Shown: piece by piece, positions 37,265-50,600 of the stretch
Layout of the letters: each line of letters starts with the position of its first letter
How positions within the stretch are numbered: position 1 is the stretch's first letter
Assembly (NCBI RefSeq): GCF_036373705.1
Contig: NC_089856.1
Coordinates: 13,980,501 to 14,044,500, forward strand
Direction of reading: 5' to 3'
Length of the DNA: 64,000 bases
Source of the DNA: Amia ocellicauda
Lineage: Eukaryota; Chordata; Actinopteri; Amiiformes; Amiidae
The notes under the pieces: generated by a model
Database searches by the model: none
What the model was told of the DNA's origin: nothing
What the model saw: only the letters and a program-made list of their open reading frames with translations
Made by a program: the position numbers and the translations under genes

Positions 37265-37545
37265 GCCCTGCTGCTGGGGGCCTGCGGTTCTGCTGCCTTC
37301 CGTTCCAGGTGAGCTCCCAATTACTATATTGTACAAATTACTGGCTGTAACTCACTCTTACCATTGTTGGAGCAATCAGGTGCTCTTAAATGTGAAAATA
37401 TATAACTAATCTCCCAAATGTTTAAAATGATCAATAAACTCATTAGGGTATAGATTTACCCTAATGAGTTAGTGAAGTCATCGAGAGCTCAGCTGGAACC
37501 CACGCCAGCCTGACACTGGGGGGTCCAAGGCTGAGGGCTGGGAAA
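37265..37545. mobile_element. Palindromic MITE with a perfect central hairpin
   Basis: The left arm GTTCCAGGTGAGCTC pairs with the right arm GAGCTCAGCTGGAAC, and the outer arms also pair loosely. Within it lies a perfect 14-bp inverted repeat (37437-37450 and 37457-37470, AACTCATTAGGGTA) around a 6-nt loop. Non-coding and intergenic between stat2 and galnt6. Confidence 0.55.
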
Positions 37546-39318
37546 CACTGACCGACGAGGTTCATCAGAAGAGGAACACTTCACGCCCACTGACTGATGG
37601 TGACTGCGAGTTTCATAAGCACCTGTCAGTTAGCAGCCCCTTACCCTCTGGAATACACACAGCTGCTTTAACTCCCACGTTTGGTATCGATAAGAGCCTT
37701 TGAGGCAGAAGTAAAAACGGAGATCCCTCAAGGGACTGGAGTGGACTGAGACCGCCATTCTCCGGGGTTCCCACTGCCAGGGCCTTTCTTGTTGGCAAGA
37801 GAGCAACGGGGGCTAGCTGCCACCTCTGGTCTGTAAATATTCTTACAGACCGAGCTCCTGGGGTTCTCCTGCCCTGGTTCCACAGGGTGCATCCCGGCCT
37901 TCACTAGCCCCACCTCTCCCCATCTCTAGCCCCATCTCGTTAGGCGAGGACGCTGTTAGTGAACATAACTAGAATTCTGCGCTAGTCAAACAAGATCCTG
38001 GCCGTGCCGCCTGTCAGGTCATTGGACATTGCCAGTGTCCAGGGCAGGTGGGAATGCAGCCCTGTGGGAGCTGGGAGCTGGGAGCTGCCTGTACTTGGGC
38101 TGGAACTGTTCACAGCAGTTCCAACCAAAGCTAGGGAGGGTAAAGGGGGGCCACTTTGTGTTCTTTTGTCCGCTACTCAGAACCCAAGAGTTTAACATGA
38201 CTGTCCCCGACCAATTCAATTACATTCTGCAGATCATTACTACATGCTGGACACAAGTCAAAGTTTCACTGAGGAACTACTATCTATTACTAATATTATT
38301 ACAAAAACATACATAATCACCATAAATGACACCCCAGGTGCAAAGTTAGGGTGAAATAGCCCAGAACATACATTTTATAACCTGAGCTCGTAGAGCCTTC
38401 ACCTTACACAAAGAGAGATGGAAGAGAATAATCAGCTTCAGGGCTGAGAAGAGGGGATGAGAGTAATGATGTAAGCACCCCTTTGGAGAGGTGTGAAGCG
38501 CCCGTCCCCTATGTCCTGCCAGGGCGCTGTCCTAACCAGGGTTGTCTCTGGTGCAGCGATATGCACGGACTGTCAGCGCAGTTTTAACTTAGTCTCTAAA
38601 ACCGAAAAACACATCCGGCGTAAAACTGCATAAACTGAAAAGACACACAAGTTCACACCCTTGTACTGGGGGCTGGGTTTAGTGACTGACCTCAGTTCAT
38701 TATAATACAAATATTAGGGGAAGAAATTGAAGAAAAACATTAAGCACTCTTTGGTGAAATGAGCACACAAATAAAAAAATAAAAAATCTCTCCCAATGCA
38801 TTTGAACAGTGAATGGTAAAGGCATTGTAGAAGTATTTCTCCACCCCAACTCCCCTCCACCCTGCTGCTCTGAATTAGTCTTCATTCGGCTGGGGAAAAC
38901 ACAAAATGAGTTCCCTGCCCCTCACCCACACTTCCCCCCCTACAGCCACACCTCCCTCTACCCTGATCCTTCAAACAAACAAACCAAAAAAGTGATTTAA
39001 AAAATTAAAATTAAGAAAACATGGTCATTCCACAGTGTGAGTCCTTCAGGCCTGAGCTCAGCCTTGTACTCCGACGAGGACAGGAGGTAAACAAAATAAA
39101 CAGAACAGTCAATCAAAAATGGCCCATGTATAGTTCAGTCTCCCTTCATCCCAGTTAAGACCCTAGTATCTCCAGTAGCTTATTGATCATGTAAGTCTTG
39201 AAAATGTATCTGCTAAGCCACCACCCAACACCACCACCAGAGACAGCAGGAGGAGGAGCTGCCCCCCTGACTGTGGGGGTCTGGATGGCAGGTGAGGTAT
39301 ACGCACAGCAGGAGGCGG
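37546..39318. other. Intergenic and galnt6 3' UTR side
   Basis: No gene is recognised. The part nearest 39318 should be the galnt6 3' UTR (minus strand), but I see no convincing AATAAA on that strand before about 37160, so its end is not placed. Confidence 0.4.
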
Positions 39319-42300
39319 TCAGCTGAAGGACCAGTGCTGGTTGGCATTAGAAGGGTTACATTGGCCCATGGTTGGCTGGCCACCCAGGAGGGTGATGCAC
39401 TGCCCAGAGGCAGGGTTTCGAAGTAGCTTCTCCTGGGAGAAAGAAAAGCAGAAAAGAAGAGAAAAGGGAAGGACATAATTTAAACCATCAGATTCACCTG
39501 ACCTGACCCAGCAGACAGCAGTCAGGGGTACGGTGTGCAATGCAGTACTGAGCGGTGTGGGTGTGGCACAGAGGATGATCTTACCCCGGTGATCTCCCAC
39601 ATCTGTTCCGGTGCCACTTGAGTGCCTTGCCCCTTCAGCTGGCACAGCTCAAGCTGCGCCGGGCCCCCCGAGGCATGCACACACAGCTGCTTCCCGATGT
39701 TGTGCCGCAGCTCCTTGTGTGACGTGTATTCAAAATACTGCCCAAAACACAAGAGACAAGCGGGGTCAGGATGCAGGGTTCTGTTCTGGGTCACATGCCA
39801 CTGCCATGGGTCTTTCAGATTAGTTAGGAAAGGGTTGTGTAGTTGCTAGGTAACAGGTGCTGGTAATGGATTATTAGGGCTTCTTAGGGCAACATCAGAT
39901 GTGTGAGCAGGACTGGAAATTAGTCTAGCTCTCCCCCCTGACTTCCCGTGTGCAACAGCAGGAGATGGGGGGGGCAGAGTCAGTGGCGGTTCAGCTGGGG
40001 GGGCTGAGGCCAATTGCTGACTGTTTTGTCCACAATGATAGTTAGGGGGGATCAAGCTTGCTGTCACAAGGGCACTGGCCCCCACTCAGAACTGCCTCTG
40101 GGCAAAGTGAGTAATAAGAGCAGAGACACACTCAAGACCCATCTTTTCAGACAGTACTTGTAATATTAGTCCTTTTAATCTCCTGTAAGATAGCACTTCA
40201 CAACATTTTATCATGCTTCTTGCGTTAATAATACTTTTTATTATTATTGATTTCCCCCTTGCTCCCTTTCCCACAGCCCTTGACTGTGACCTAACATCTT
40301 GACAGCACTTAGCTGTTACTTTCCAGGACGTGTGACCTCACTTATTGTATTTACTTGTGTAACCTGTAATTGCTTTGTATAATGTAAATTTGAATTTGTA
40401 ATGTCTGATGCCTTGTAACTGAACTGTATTCTTGCACTTTGTATTGCGCTTATTTTGTAATCCACCCTGGATAAGGGCGTCTGCCAAGAAATAATAATAA
40501 TAATGAGAGGTGTACTACTGATGGAGCAGAAAGGTGCTGAAGAAATAATTCTATTAATTCACATTTACTCAGAATAAGTATTAAAAATAAGTATTAAAAA
40601 TCAGCTCAAGGAGCTCAAGGTAAGTAAGTATGAGTGATAGGGGGATACCTGGTTGCCGCCCATGCCATGACAGCTGTACATGATCAAAGGCTTGCCTCCA
40701 TTGTTGTTTTCCCCCACGTCCAGACAGCTCTGAGACCCCTCGTTCTTCACCTGCCCAGAAACAAAACCCAGATCAAGAGCTCCACCTCATCCCACCCAAT
40801 CCCCAAGCCCCAACACCATCCCACCTCACCCCACCCAATCCCCAGCTCAATCTCCAGCTCCGACTCCACCCTGCCTCACCTCACCCAATTCCTGAGCCCC
40901 ATCTCCACCCTCCTCCACCCCGCCTCACCAAATCCCCGAGTCCCACATCCACCCCCAATCTGCAAACATGGCTTGGGTCTTACCGCTCCAAACAGCACAG
41001 GCGTGAGGTCCGGGACAAATGCCTCAGGGTACACAGTGTTCAGGTACCAGGAGAAGTTCTTACATTGCAGATCCTCCCTCAGCTTCAGCCGGTCAGTGAT
41101 ATCACCAAAGCGGTGCTGGAGGGGAAGAGGGGGGACAGAAAGAGGAATTTAGTTTTTTTTTTTTATTGGGTTTTGCCATAATGCATAAAACTAGAAAAGT
41201 AAATCGAGAGAAAAACAGTTGCTCCTCAATATGAACAGGATATAGTAAAAAAAAGACACAGGGAGTCACACTCAGGCAGACGTTCCCCTCCTCTTACCTG
41301 CTGGGCCATCTTGGCAGCGTTCTTGTTGCGGCGATAGAAGATCTCCTTGTACCCATCCATCCACACCTCTGCCAGGCGCACCTGGTTGCGGGTGATGACC
41401 TCTGTGCCCTTGGGGAAGGTGTGGGGGCTCTTGGTCCGGAACACGTGACCCACCACTGAACACGGGATGATCTCCAGCTGCCCGCCACACTGCCACACCT
41501 GCCCGGAGAACACACAAACACACATACATGCAGTGAGCAAAAACCCAGGGCGGAGCTGGTGAGAAAAGGCTGTGGTATCTTATGGGCTTTAAAGTGAAAA
41601 CATGCCAGGAATAATGTTTTTTTTTTCTTCTACTGAATTAATGTTGCTTTTGTAAAAAGAGCCAAGCCAAGTCAAACCCTTCAATATATCGGCTTTTTAT
41701 TTACTATCAAAGGGCACTTTTAAAAATAAAAGCATCTTAAGAATCTCTCCCTGGTACCGAGTGTCCAACTCCCCACCTTAAGACACACAGGCCAGCACAT
41801 GAAGGGAGCTCCTGCCCCCTGCTGGGGTGACCACCGGGAGCACTCACCCTGAAGGACATCTCCACGTTCTCCCCTCCCCAGATCTCCATCTGTGCATCAT
41901 ACGTCCCGATGTGCTCAAAGTAGGACTTGGAGATGGAGAAGAGTCCGCCAGCAAACGTAGGAGTCCTGGAGGGGCCCAGAGACACAGTCAACACTGCAGT
42001 GCCTAGACACACCGACACAGACCTAATCTAATTTAAAAACAAATACAAAAAATACAGCCGGAGGCTCACTTGACGGGGTATGTCTCATCCTTGCGGCGCT
42101 GTTTCTCATGCGTGGGGATGCCCTCCCAGCCGAACGACAGGCTCCAGTCGAAGTTGCCGCGGTTGTGGGCGCGGCTGCTGGGCGCCGGCCGGCCAAACTG
42201 GAAGCTGTTGAGGTCGATGGTGGTGATGTCAGGGCTGACCACGGCCGTCGGCTCCTCTGCGATGCGGAAAAGCAGGGGTTCCAGCCAGCCGTGGAAACAT

Positions 42301-45300
42301 TCGCCTAGAGGGGTGGGAGGGCGACAGTCAGTCAACTTGGCCAGGGAATCCACACTTGTCAGTTGGCTACAATATAGGGAGTTCAAAACTAAAGTTTAAG
42401 GGGAGGACAAACCCCAGTTTCGCCTTGGACAGTCTACCCAGGCATAAGTCTTCAGAAGCATATACACCTTCCCAGCATTATCCCTGCTCCACCCCAAACC
42501 CTGCCCCCACAACAGCTCATTCGCTCACTCCACCCAGAAGGGGCGCAGTATCAATGACATCACTGGTCAGCTCACCGTACTCTCAGTCAAGGCCAAAATA
42601 CACTGTATCTTGTTATATTAATGTACTGGGGTTGTCCAGACTCGTGAAATGTATACAAACCCTCAAAAGCAAGTTTGGTCAAATTTTATGTAAAATTTTA
42701 ATGTGTGCATTCTGCATAGTGTTGAAGATTGAGATGAATGCAGATGAATGCAGAAAACTTCTGGTTCAGTTACTTTACAGTACTTCCTGCAAGACCCAGT
42801 GTTTGGTGCCGTCATAATCACGAACAGAGACACACACACTAAGCGTGTGGATTTACACTTGCACTCGCACGTCAGGCACAGCGCACTCGCTTCCTCTCCA
42901 CTCCTCTGCAGCAGGGCGAGAGACACTGCACTAGCTGCCTCAGGCCTGGCCCCGTGATGCAGCTCAGGACAGCAGACAACTGAAGTGTTGAAATGTGTAC
43001 AGAGGAAACACACTGCCCGGTCACACATGCACACGCAGTTCACCGCTGGCCAGGTTCCATTTAAACGATGAGATCACTGATAGTGAATGATTGATGGATG
43101 GACGGACTGAGTGACTCACAGTGGGCATCCAAGAAGGTGAGCACCTCTCCCGTGGCTGCCGCTGCCCCAAGCAGCCTAGCTGTGATTAACCCCTTCCTCT
43201 CCCTCTGCCGCAGCACATGCACGATCCCCAGCTGCTTCACATACTCCTCCAGCCGCTCCTTCAGGTGCTCTGTGAGGTGAAGGGTTAAAAAAAAGAAACA
43301 AACGTATTTATTTATTTCACAGGGAGAATACAGCATTAACACTAACACAGCGAAGGTGACTGGAAGCACATGTGAATTTGGCTGACTTATTTCCAGCAGC
43401 CCAGCCCAGAGCAGAACGAAAACAAGCGGTTCAGCATGTCGAATAAAATCCTGATCTAGAAGCAGTACCATCTAACATCTCAAAACCAAACGGACTTAAA
43501 CATACCCCCACGCTGCCCCCTCCTCAAACTACTGCCGCCAACGACCGCCGATCATTCACCCCGAGCAAGAGAGAGGAGGAGGAACAGACGATGGAGATGA
43601 ACAACGAGCAGATCCATCAAAGAAACAGAAGCAGAACCAGAGCTGGTCTGGGATTGGCTGCCACCACCTGATCCGCCACAATGATGTTCTCTCACTGACA
43701 TGCAAGCTCCTCTTTACACAGAAGCTTCATAATAAATCCCCGTTAATGTGACCTGCAAAAAACACACCGTCCAGAGCAATGTCAGCCTTGTGCATCGGAG
43801 GAAAATGGAGAGCCACAACCCTCTGATCAATTAAGCAGGGACTGAGGATTGCAATGACATTACTCCCATCTCTAACTCCCTGCCAAAATCTCCCCCAGAG
43901 CTCCAGAAGCGGAGTTGCAGAGGCCACTGCCAACTACACTTGCACACATTAATGCTAAGAGCTCCAAAACTCTTTCGACACTTTCCACAGGAGCGGCATC
44001 TTGTTTAAATACCTGTGCAGCTGTAACAGAGACTTGGCTGTAATAAGACGAATTTGCACAGGGCTGATAAGGGAGAGATGGGTGGCCAAAGTTAATCTCG
44101 GCCGCTACTACGCCTAGCACTCATGCTCTCGCTCTCCGTCACTGCCCCGGGCCAGCAGCCCCTGCCTTCAGCCCCTCCCTTCCCCTGCTACCCCCGGACA
44201 TGAGCCACCGGCAGCGCCCGTCCCACCGATAACATTATCTGGCGCTCCCCTGCCTTTGTCTCCCAGTCAGCTCATAACAGCAGGTCTACTGTCCCACACA
44301 GCACATGAACGGAGCAGGCCCTGAATTTGTGCTGTCCCCACAGGTTCAGCAGAAGTGGGTTTAAAATTTAAAAACTGCCAACCCATGATGATTTAAAAAC
44401 AATATTCAAAATAATCAGATGAATATGATAAGATTGTCTGAATTCCCATGCTGGTTTTGGTTTATTTTAAGGTTTGTTTGTTTTCAGGTTACATTTTTGC
44501 TATTTGTAGTGACTGTGTACAATGCAATGTTTTCAATTACACTTAAAACTGCTGTTACAAGAGGTAGTTTTGGGTCAACAGTCAAAAAGGATATAGCTTA
44601 CACATACCAAAACTGTTCAGGCAACACAAATACATTGGCTATGTGTATTTAATGAGGTGTAGTGTAGTACAGGTCCGCCCATTTTGTTCAATGGCTGTTG
44701 GAATTCTTCTGAGGGGCGAAAAGGGCGCGAGGAGCCAGTCCTGCCCACAGTACAGTGCCACGATCCAACAACAACACAATCCACACACCCCAGCCAAAAC
44801 TAAAGAAAAATAAACTAAACTAAAGAAAGACAGCTAAACAAAAGCACAAATGCAATCACGTAGTAGGATTTCCACCACTCGTACAGAAACGTCAGGGGGC
44901 GAGGGGGTCGGTGGCGGTGAGTGCCGGAAGAGGGCACGGCATGAAACAAGCGAATCCACAACAGACGAGATTTGGGCCTGACCCCTCCTCCAGGATTTCA
45001 CAACAGGACATCTTTCCCAGAGCCCTGGAAAAGCCGGGATTACCTCAGAGCACATCCCAATTCCCATGGCTACTGTTCCCACAGCCTCACTCTGGATCAG
45101 ACACGTCACACACCCATTCCACAGGTGCTCAATGCAGCTTTGTACTGGTCCACCGGAGACTTTTTTTTTTTCGGTCTGCCAAAACCACAATGGCTCTCCA
45201 GGTGACTTTGGGAGAAAACGCCTCTCTCTCTCTCTCACAGGGTGTTGACGTGATTTTGGCTGCCATTGTTCTTTAGCTCTAGCCAGCTGAGTTTAAAACA

Positions 45301-46740
45301 CTGCACAGCTGAGCACAGCACTGGTACTAAGCACTGGAGTGCATTTAGGCTATTGGCATAGCAAAGGCCCTTGAGCACACTGGGCCGATGCAGCTAGCCC
45401 AAAAGCAAATATGCAGAGGATTACTGCTCACGCCTGCCAGTGCAAACGTACTCAAGAAAAAAGTTGCAGAGCAAGGCTGATCAGAGTGCCTGATGTGGGC
45501 GTACGTGATAAACAAGGCTCTGCAGCTCTGAGGTGGATCACCAACCGTGCAAATAGGAGTTCCTCTGTGTGGCCACATTCAGCTCTACATCAGAATGGAT
45601 CTCTACACCAAACTCTTAAAGGTTTCTTGCAAGGAACCATGCCACCCAGAGACTGCTCCCAGAACCCACTCTAAACCCAGGCCCCACTGAACCTGCTCTT
45701 CATAGATCCACTGGTAAATGGTCCATGTGGGGGTTCCATTTCCCACCCTCCTGTGCCCACCCCCGGGAGGTCAGAAGCTGGGGACAAGAGTGAGGGGTCA
45801 GTGTGTCAGGGAGGGGTTACTGACCTGCAGTGCTGGCATCGTCCACCAGGATGATCTCCCGGAGCAGCACAGCGGGCGAGGTGTGCAGCACGCTGTAGAC
45901 GGTGCGCAGGAGCGTGGACCATGCCTCGTTGTGGAACACAATGATCACGCTGGTGGTGGGCAGCGGCGGGCAGTGGCGGAACTTGCGCTCCACACATCTG
46001 TGAGGACACAGGGTCACATCAGGGCAGTGCGAGAGCATCATTACGAGTTTCAGGCCTCTGTCCTGACCTGACTGCAGTAAATGCAGGGGGGACATTGTGT
46101 GGAACCCGCTACAGTAAACACACTGATTTCTCTATAGTTAAGTCACTGCAATCAAAATACTACTGTAAATGCTCAAACAGTCACAGTCACCAGCACACAG
46201 ACACAGTCACAGGCATGCATGCACCCACACAAACACTCACTCGACTGGGCGGCTGTCCTCCCCCAGGCTGCGATGCAGGGAGATGCGGTCACTGGCGAAC
46301 TGGTTAAACCAGTGCCTCTGCATGCCCGCCTCCTTCTCCTTCTCCTCCTCAGGGGACAGCCCCTCCTTCAGGAAGGCTTTACCATCCTCCCCGGGTGCAC
46401 TGGGGTCCTGGGGGGGGCGCTCCAAGACCGGCCTCAGCTCTGCCTTGCTGTAGAAGCCAGGGGGACAGCTCAAGGAGTCCGAGGGGGCAGCCGGGGGCTG
46501 CTCTGGGGGTTGGGGGGCCCCAATCTGGAAGCGAGGCATGGAGTCCCTGAGGTTATTCACTGCCCCCATCATCATGTCAATCATCCGCTCCTTCCTGTCC
46601 ACCAGGTCCCTCAACCAGGGCTCAGAGGAGGAGACCCCACCCACATCCCTCTGCATGACCACCAAGGCGATGAGGAAGATGGTCCCCACCAGCACAGCTA
46701 GCTTCAGGGGGGAGGTGCGTCGCCGTGGAAATAGCCTCAT
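39319..46740 (-). CDS. galnt6: Polypeptide N-acetylgalactosaminyltransferase 6
   Basis: Ten coding exons on the minus strand, 625 codons: 46241-46740, 45825-45997, 43120-43269, 42070-42304, 41848-41965, 41298-41498, 40984-41115, 40649-40750, 39585-39737, 39319-39432. Phases join throughout. It is a type II Golgi enzyme moving GalNAc from UDP-GalNAc to Ser/Thr, the first step of mucin-type O-glycosylation. The cytoplasmic tail is MRLFPRRR, followed by a membrane anchor (about 14-30) and a stem. The GT-A catalytic domain has [20 protein letters not shown] and the metal-binding D272-A-H274; exon 5 has [13 protein letters not shown]-terminal ricin-type lectin domain (about 455-625) ends QHWSFS. 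Length and the NNLRDSMP stem motif fit GALNT6 (human 622 residues); GALNT3 is the nearest alternative. The coding start exon extends to an acceptor at 46840, so more 5' UTR lies to the right. Confidence 0.92.
40086..40504 (+). mobile_element. L2 3' tail (truncated LINE copy)
   Basis: Plus-strand fragment ending with TAATCCACCCTGGATAAGGG, CGTCTGCCAAG and an AAT tail. This is the same 3' end as the reverse-oriented L2 at 16845. The preceding 400 bp match typical L2 3' UTR. It is inserted in galnt6 intron 8, antisense to the gene. Confidence 0.75.
40770..40965. repeat. CCACC/CCCAATCCC-rich imperfect minisatellite
   Basis: Repeated phrases such as CACCCCACCCAATCCCC and CCTCACCTCACCCAATTCC recur between galnt6 exons 7 and 8. 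The period is irregular. Confidence 0.6.
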
Positions 46741-46839
46741 CTCCGGGACAACCTTGCTTTATCTTTTTTCTTCTCTTCTCCTCTTCCCCCCTGACCGAAA
46801 AAGTTGACTGGAGGGGGGATGACAGTCCTGGGACTTGGC

Positions 46840-49800
46840 CTGCAAGAGGAGAGGGGGTAAGTGGCAGGAACATTATCCACTCTGCACACTTCAGTATCAG
46901 CAAACAACCACCCAGCAAGTTTATCAACGCACATGCGGCTCTGGGCCAGGCGGGGCACTTAACTGTTGCCTCCTGCGCAACCCTTATGGGGACGTCTTCA
47001 TTAATCTGATACACAGCAAATCAGACAAGCAACCACAACCACCCTCAGGCCTGGTGAGATGACCACAAAATCATCCAGCTTGGGAGACAGAGTAAGGATT
47101 CGTCTGTGTCCCGTTTCCCCACAGAGAACTCATTTATGTAACAGTGAGCTGTACCGTACCGTGCTCAGATAGCGCTACACATAAAAATCAAATCAACAAA
47201 AACAACACTTAACAGACAACACTTAAAATAACAGAACAGAACACCCTTCTCCCTCTCTTATACCTTCAGAACAGTCTATCCTGAGGTTAATCTCTACACC
47301 CTTCCCACGGCTCTGAAGCTATGGGCTCCTAGCATGTACTATAAAGCCATCAGATGCATGCAAACAAGACACTGCTAACAACCGACACGGTGTCCATCGC
47401 ACAGCACCTCCTTCCGATCTGACACCCAGTGCTGCAGCCTAGGCCAGAGGTGGCATTTTCATGGGCAGATCTCTGATGCAGCCGTCCCCTTCCACACCAC
47501 CCCATCCCCTTCCCCTTCCCAGCACACACACAAGCAGGTGCACTTCATTGGTTCTTGAGTAACTCCCACTGTTTAATAAGTAACAGCCACATAATCTAAA
47601 AACAAAAACAGCACCGAACAAACACATTACAAGACAAGAATGTGTGCTCCATTATGTGTAAAAGTGAAATCTAGAGCAAGGTAGTTAAGTCCAGTCAGTG
47701 ACTCTGCAGCAGGACAGTAAACTCAGTGCCTGCAGTAGTATTCATCAGTTTCCACATGTGAAGAGAAAGACTGGATTGATTTGTATTGGAACTGATAGCA
47801 CCCAGAATGTGAGGGAAAGTGACGCATTTAATATTTACATTATTTTTTGCGGACTGGTTCCACGTCTAAATGTGTTAACTGTTAATAGGTCACATTAACA
47901 CAATGGTATTTACTTTGGAATAAATGCAATAGTATCATGTAACTAATATGTATTACAAAGGAAAAAAATAGTAATGTGATACAACATCTCACCTGTAAAA
48001 TGTGTTTTTATTAAAACAGTGTGATGATTGTCAAGATAGAGGTGATGACACTATATTCAAATCAGGTTTAGAGGTATATGCTACAATCTGTGGAACTGTA
48101 ATGTAGTGTTAGAAAGCACTCTACAGGAAGGCCATGCTATAAGTTGTATTTGTATCTCTCCAAGGGGGCTAAGTGTAGCATGAATTAAGTTAAATTCAGC
48201 TTGCCATGGATTCGGCCCAAATATATAATTAAACGTTATAGTGTGCTTCTGAGTCGTATTTGGCTATTAGACCAGATAGCTCAGGTTAACGTTGCTTTTC
48301 ATGCGGAAATACATTTTGAAGTATTACAAAAGTGATTAAATATTCAAAAACGAGTTGCTATAGTAATAATATGGCCTCGGGAACATAGTTGTTGTAGTTT
48401 ACAGTACAATAAGAATCTCCGAATTCTGAAGTATTATGACGCACATGGGCGGTGGAGCAACGGCAGCAGGAGCAGCCAGCCTGTCAGAGTCAGCAGCGCG
48501 CAATCCGCCACAACCAGAGACACCAGTCAACCCGTCCGCTAAGAAAGCCTGCGCTGACACTTCATTCAAAGCTGCCGTGTCTTAGCAATTTGAGCCCCTG
48601 TTAACTGCCTCCGATACAATACACGGCCATGGGGTTCGCTCCCCCTCTTATTCGACAAGACACTATGGCATCTCTCCAAATGAGACGCTTTAGTTATACG
48701 GTTTTTCTGGGTACTGATAATCTGCGTGTAGCCTTGTGTTACCGGGTTGTCCATCCCGAGCGCGACATGTTTTTGTACTCAATACTCAGTAACACTTCGG
48801 CAAACAAAGTGGGGGGAGTCGTTATTTGTAAATGACGTGTCCATTATCCACAGGGAAAAGCGCCGACGAGGAAGGTGCGAAACAGAGGTGGGGGAACAAC
48901 AGTTGCTAATGCCAGTCTGATTCCCACGGGTCCCGGGAGTGTGCGTGTCGAGGACGCTGGCGGGCGTAGGGGGGCAAAGAGATGGGCGAGTAATAGTCAT
49001 TGTAAGTTTATGAAAATAGTGTCCTGCGGAAGTGGCTTAAAGTTACCAACGAACAAGCCCCAGCCAATTCAAAAACCAACATTTCCAACGTCCCTCCTAA
49101 GCACAAGCACCAGCAGCAGAAGAAAACCCAAGCGGGACACGAACACGGTGCATAGGGGGTGCAGCCAAGACAACGCGACGCAAGAAAAAGCACCAAGTGA
49201 CAGTTACACACACACGCCAACTGCAGGAAACAGTGCAGACAGTCCACAGGGCACGACGTGGGTTGTTTTTCTCACAACTGGGTTTTTTTTTTGTTTTTTT
49301 ACACCGTGCGTTGCATACGGAACAGTTTCTGTGTCCCTCCTATTTCAACAGTCCCTTCGTTAAAATGAACCAGCATCATTCACCACCCTCTAAAAGGCGT
49401 TCAATTACATCCACTCCACTAGCGAAGTTCAGCTGCAGCAGAAGCAGAAGACCGACTACCACTGCATCATCTACTACTTATAATAACGCTGACGAGTGCT
49501 AAACATTACAATGACTTCGAATACCATGAATAGACCTAATAAACCGAGGGGAAATAAGAAAAGCATATCCCGCTGGAGCTTTGCAGACTAGCAGTTTCAG
49601 TTCATGTTTTGAAGAGGAAGCGCGAGGCTGTGGCGACTGCAGAGCCACACTCGCGCGCGCGTCAGGTGTGCAGACGTGTCGTAAGTGGCGTGTAAACTAC
49701 TTCCTCGACTGATGACCTTTGTTAGATCTCAATAGTGTTGCTATTGCAGAGGGATTGCAACTACGCTACAAACGGAAGAACATTTAAATAAACAAAACCT

Positions 49801-50509
49801 ACTGGTGTCAGGATCCGCTTCTGATTACAGCATGATAAGCAGTTAAAAGGGCCACCGCTCGGTCTTATTTAATTCTCCCTGATTTACCGCACCTCTCTGT
49901 CACGTAATGCGTTCCATAGGTTCGAGAACGTCTAGGTGACATACATTAACAAAAACAGCAATTAACTAGCTAATCATGTCCAATGCATACCGCAAGAACA
50001 CTCCTGCAACATGTCACTGACTGGCACATACACATGATTCTTAAGAATACTGACACAAATGAGAGCCACATTTTTAAACGCCGTGAAAGCGTGCTGAAGC
50101 AAATCAGCATCACAGCCTCCGACCTGCTCGACCGCAACTGCAGCAAGACAAAGTCGAAATGGACAGTTTTCATTTGGTTTTATTAGTAATAACTGATGCA
50201 CGTTTAAGAAACTTGCCCTCGATGATAAAGGCGTCACACGCTGCCCATTCCCTGACTGCGCCCCCCCACCTGTCTCAAGATCACACGCACAAGAAGTACA
50301 TTTTTTGTGACTGATATATATATATATATATACAAATATACTTACCAGATGAAAGAAGAACCAAGTTTGATACACCGGCTTTCTTCAGCCCGACCTCTCT
50401 GACAGCTTGATTGTATGCGGAAGGAACCGGTGTAAGGAGACGCGGAAGCCGAGACGAGGTCGTGACACGCTGTGGCTGAACTCGAAAGTGAAGATGTTTG
50501 CTCACTTAC
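46840..50509 (-). other. Probable galnt6 5' intron region, CpG-rich at 48.4-49.7 kb
   Basis: No coding exon is recognised. A CpG-rich segment (about 48430-49700, with several GCGC and CGCG) looks promoter-like. The open frames in it are unsupported. The acceptor at 46840-46841 (minus-strand CTCTTGCAG) shows that a noncoding galnt6 exon lies somewhere to the right. Confidence 0.4.
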
Positions 50510-50600
50510 CTGGAGGCCGACTCCTGACGCCCAGTCCTCCAGTCCTCCAGTCCTCCAGTCCTCCAGCTCTCCTTCCCTCCTTCCCTGACTCTACAGAGCC
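50510..50600 (-). other. Candidate galnt6 5' noncoding exon
   Basis: On the minus strand a strong donor CCTCCAG|GTAAGTGAG ends at 50510. Upstream of it is a tandem GAGGACTG block (50531-50570; CAGTCCTC on the plus strand, four perfect units). It could be the first exon of galnt6, but no transcript evidence is available. Confidence 0.3.

Noticed and set aside
34100-39318. Search for il23a downstream of stat2
   Set aside because: No exon resembling a four-helix cytokine was recognisable by eye; a profile search would be decisive.
39846-40085. 79-codon minus-strand frame
   Set aside because: Intronic to galnt6, proline-rich, with no supporting splice or family evidence.
48875-49363. 162-codon plus-strand frame in the CpG-rich region
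   Set aside because: Low-complexity Ser/Thr/Pro sequence without family resemblance or splice context.
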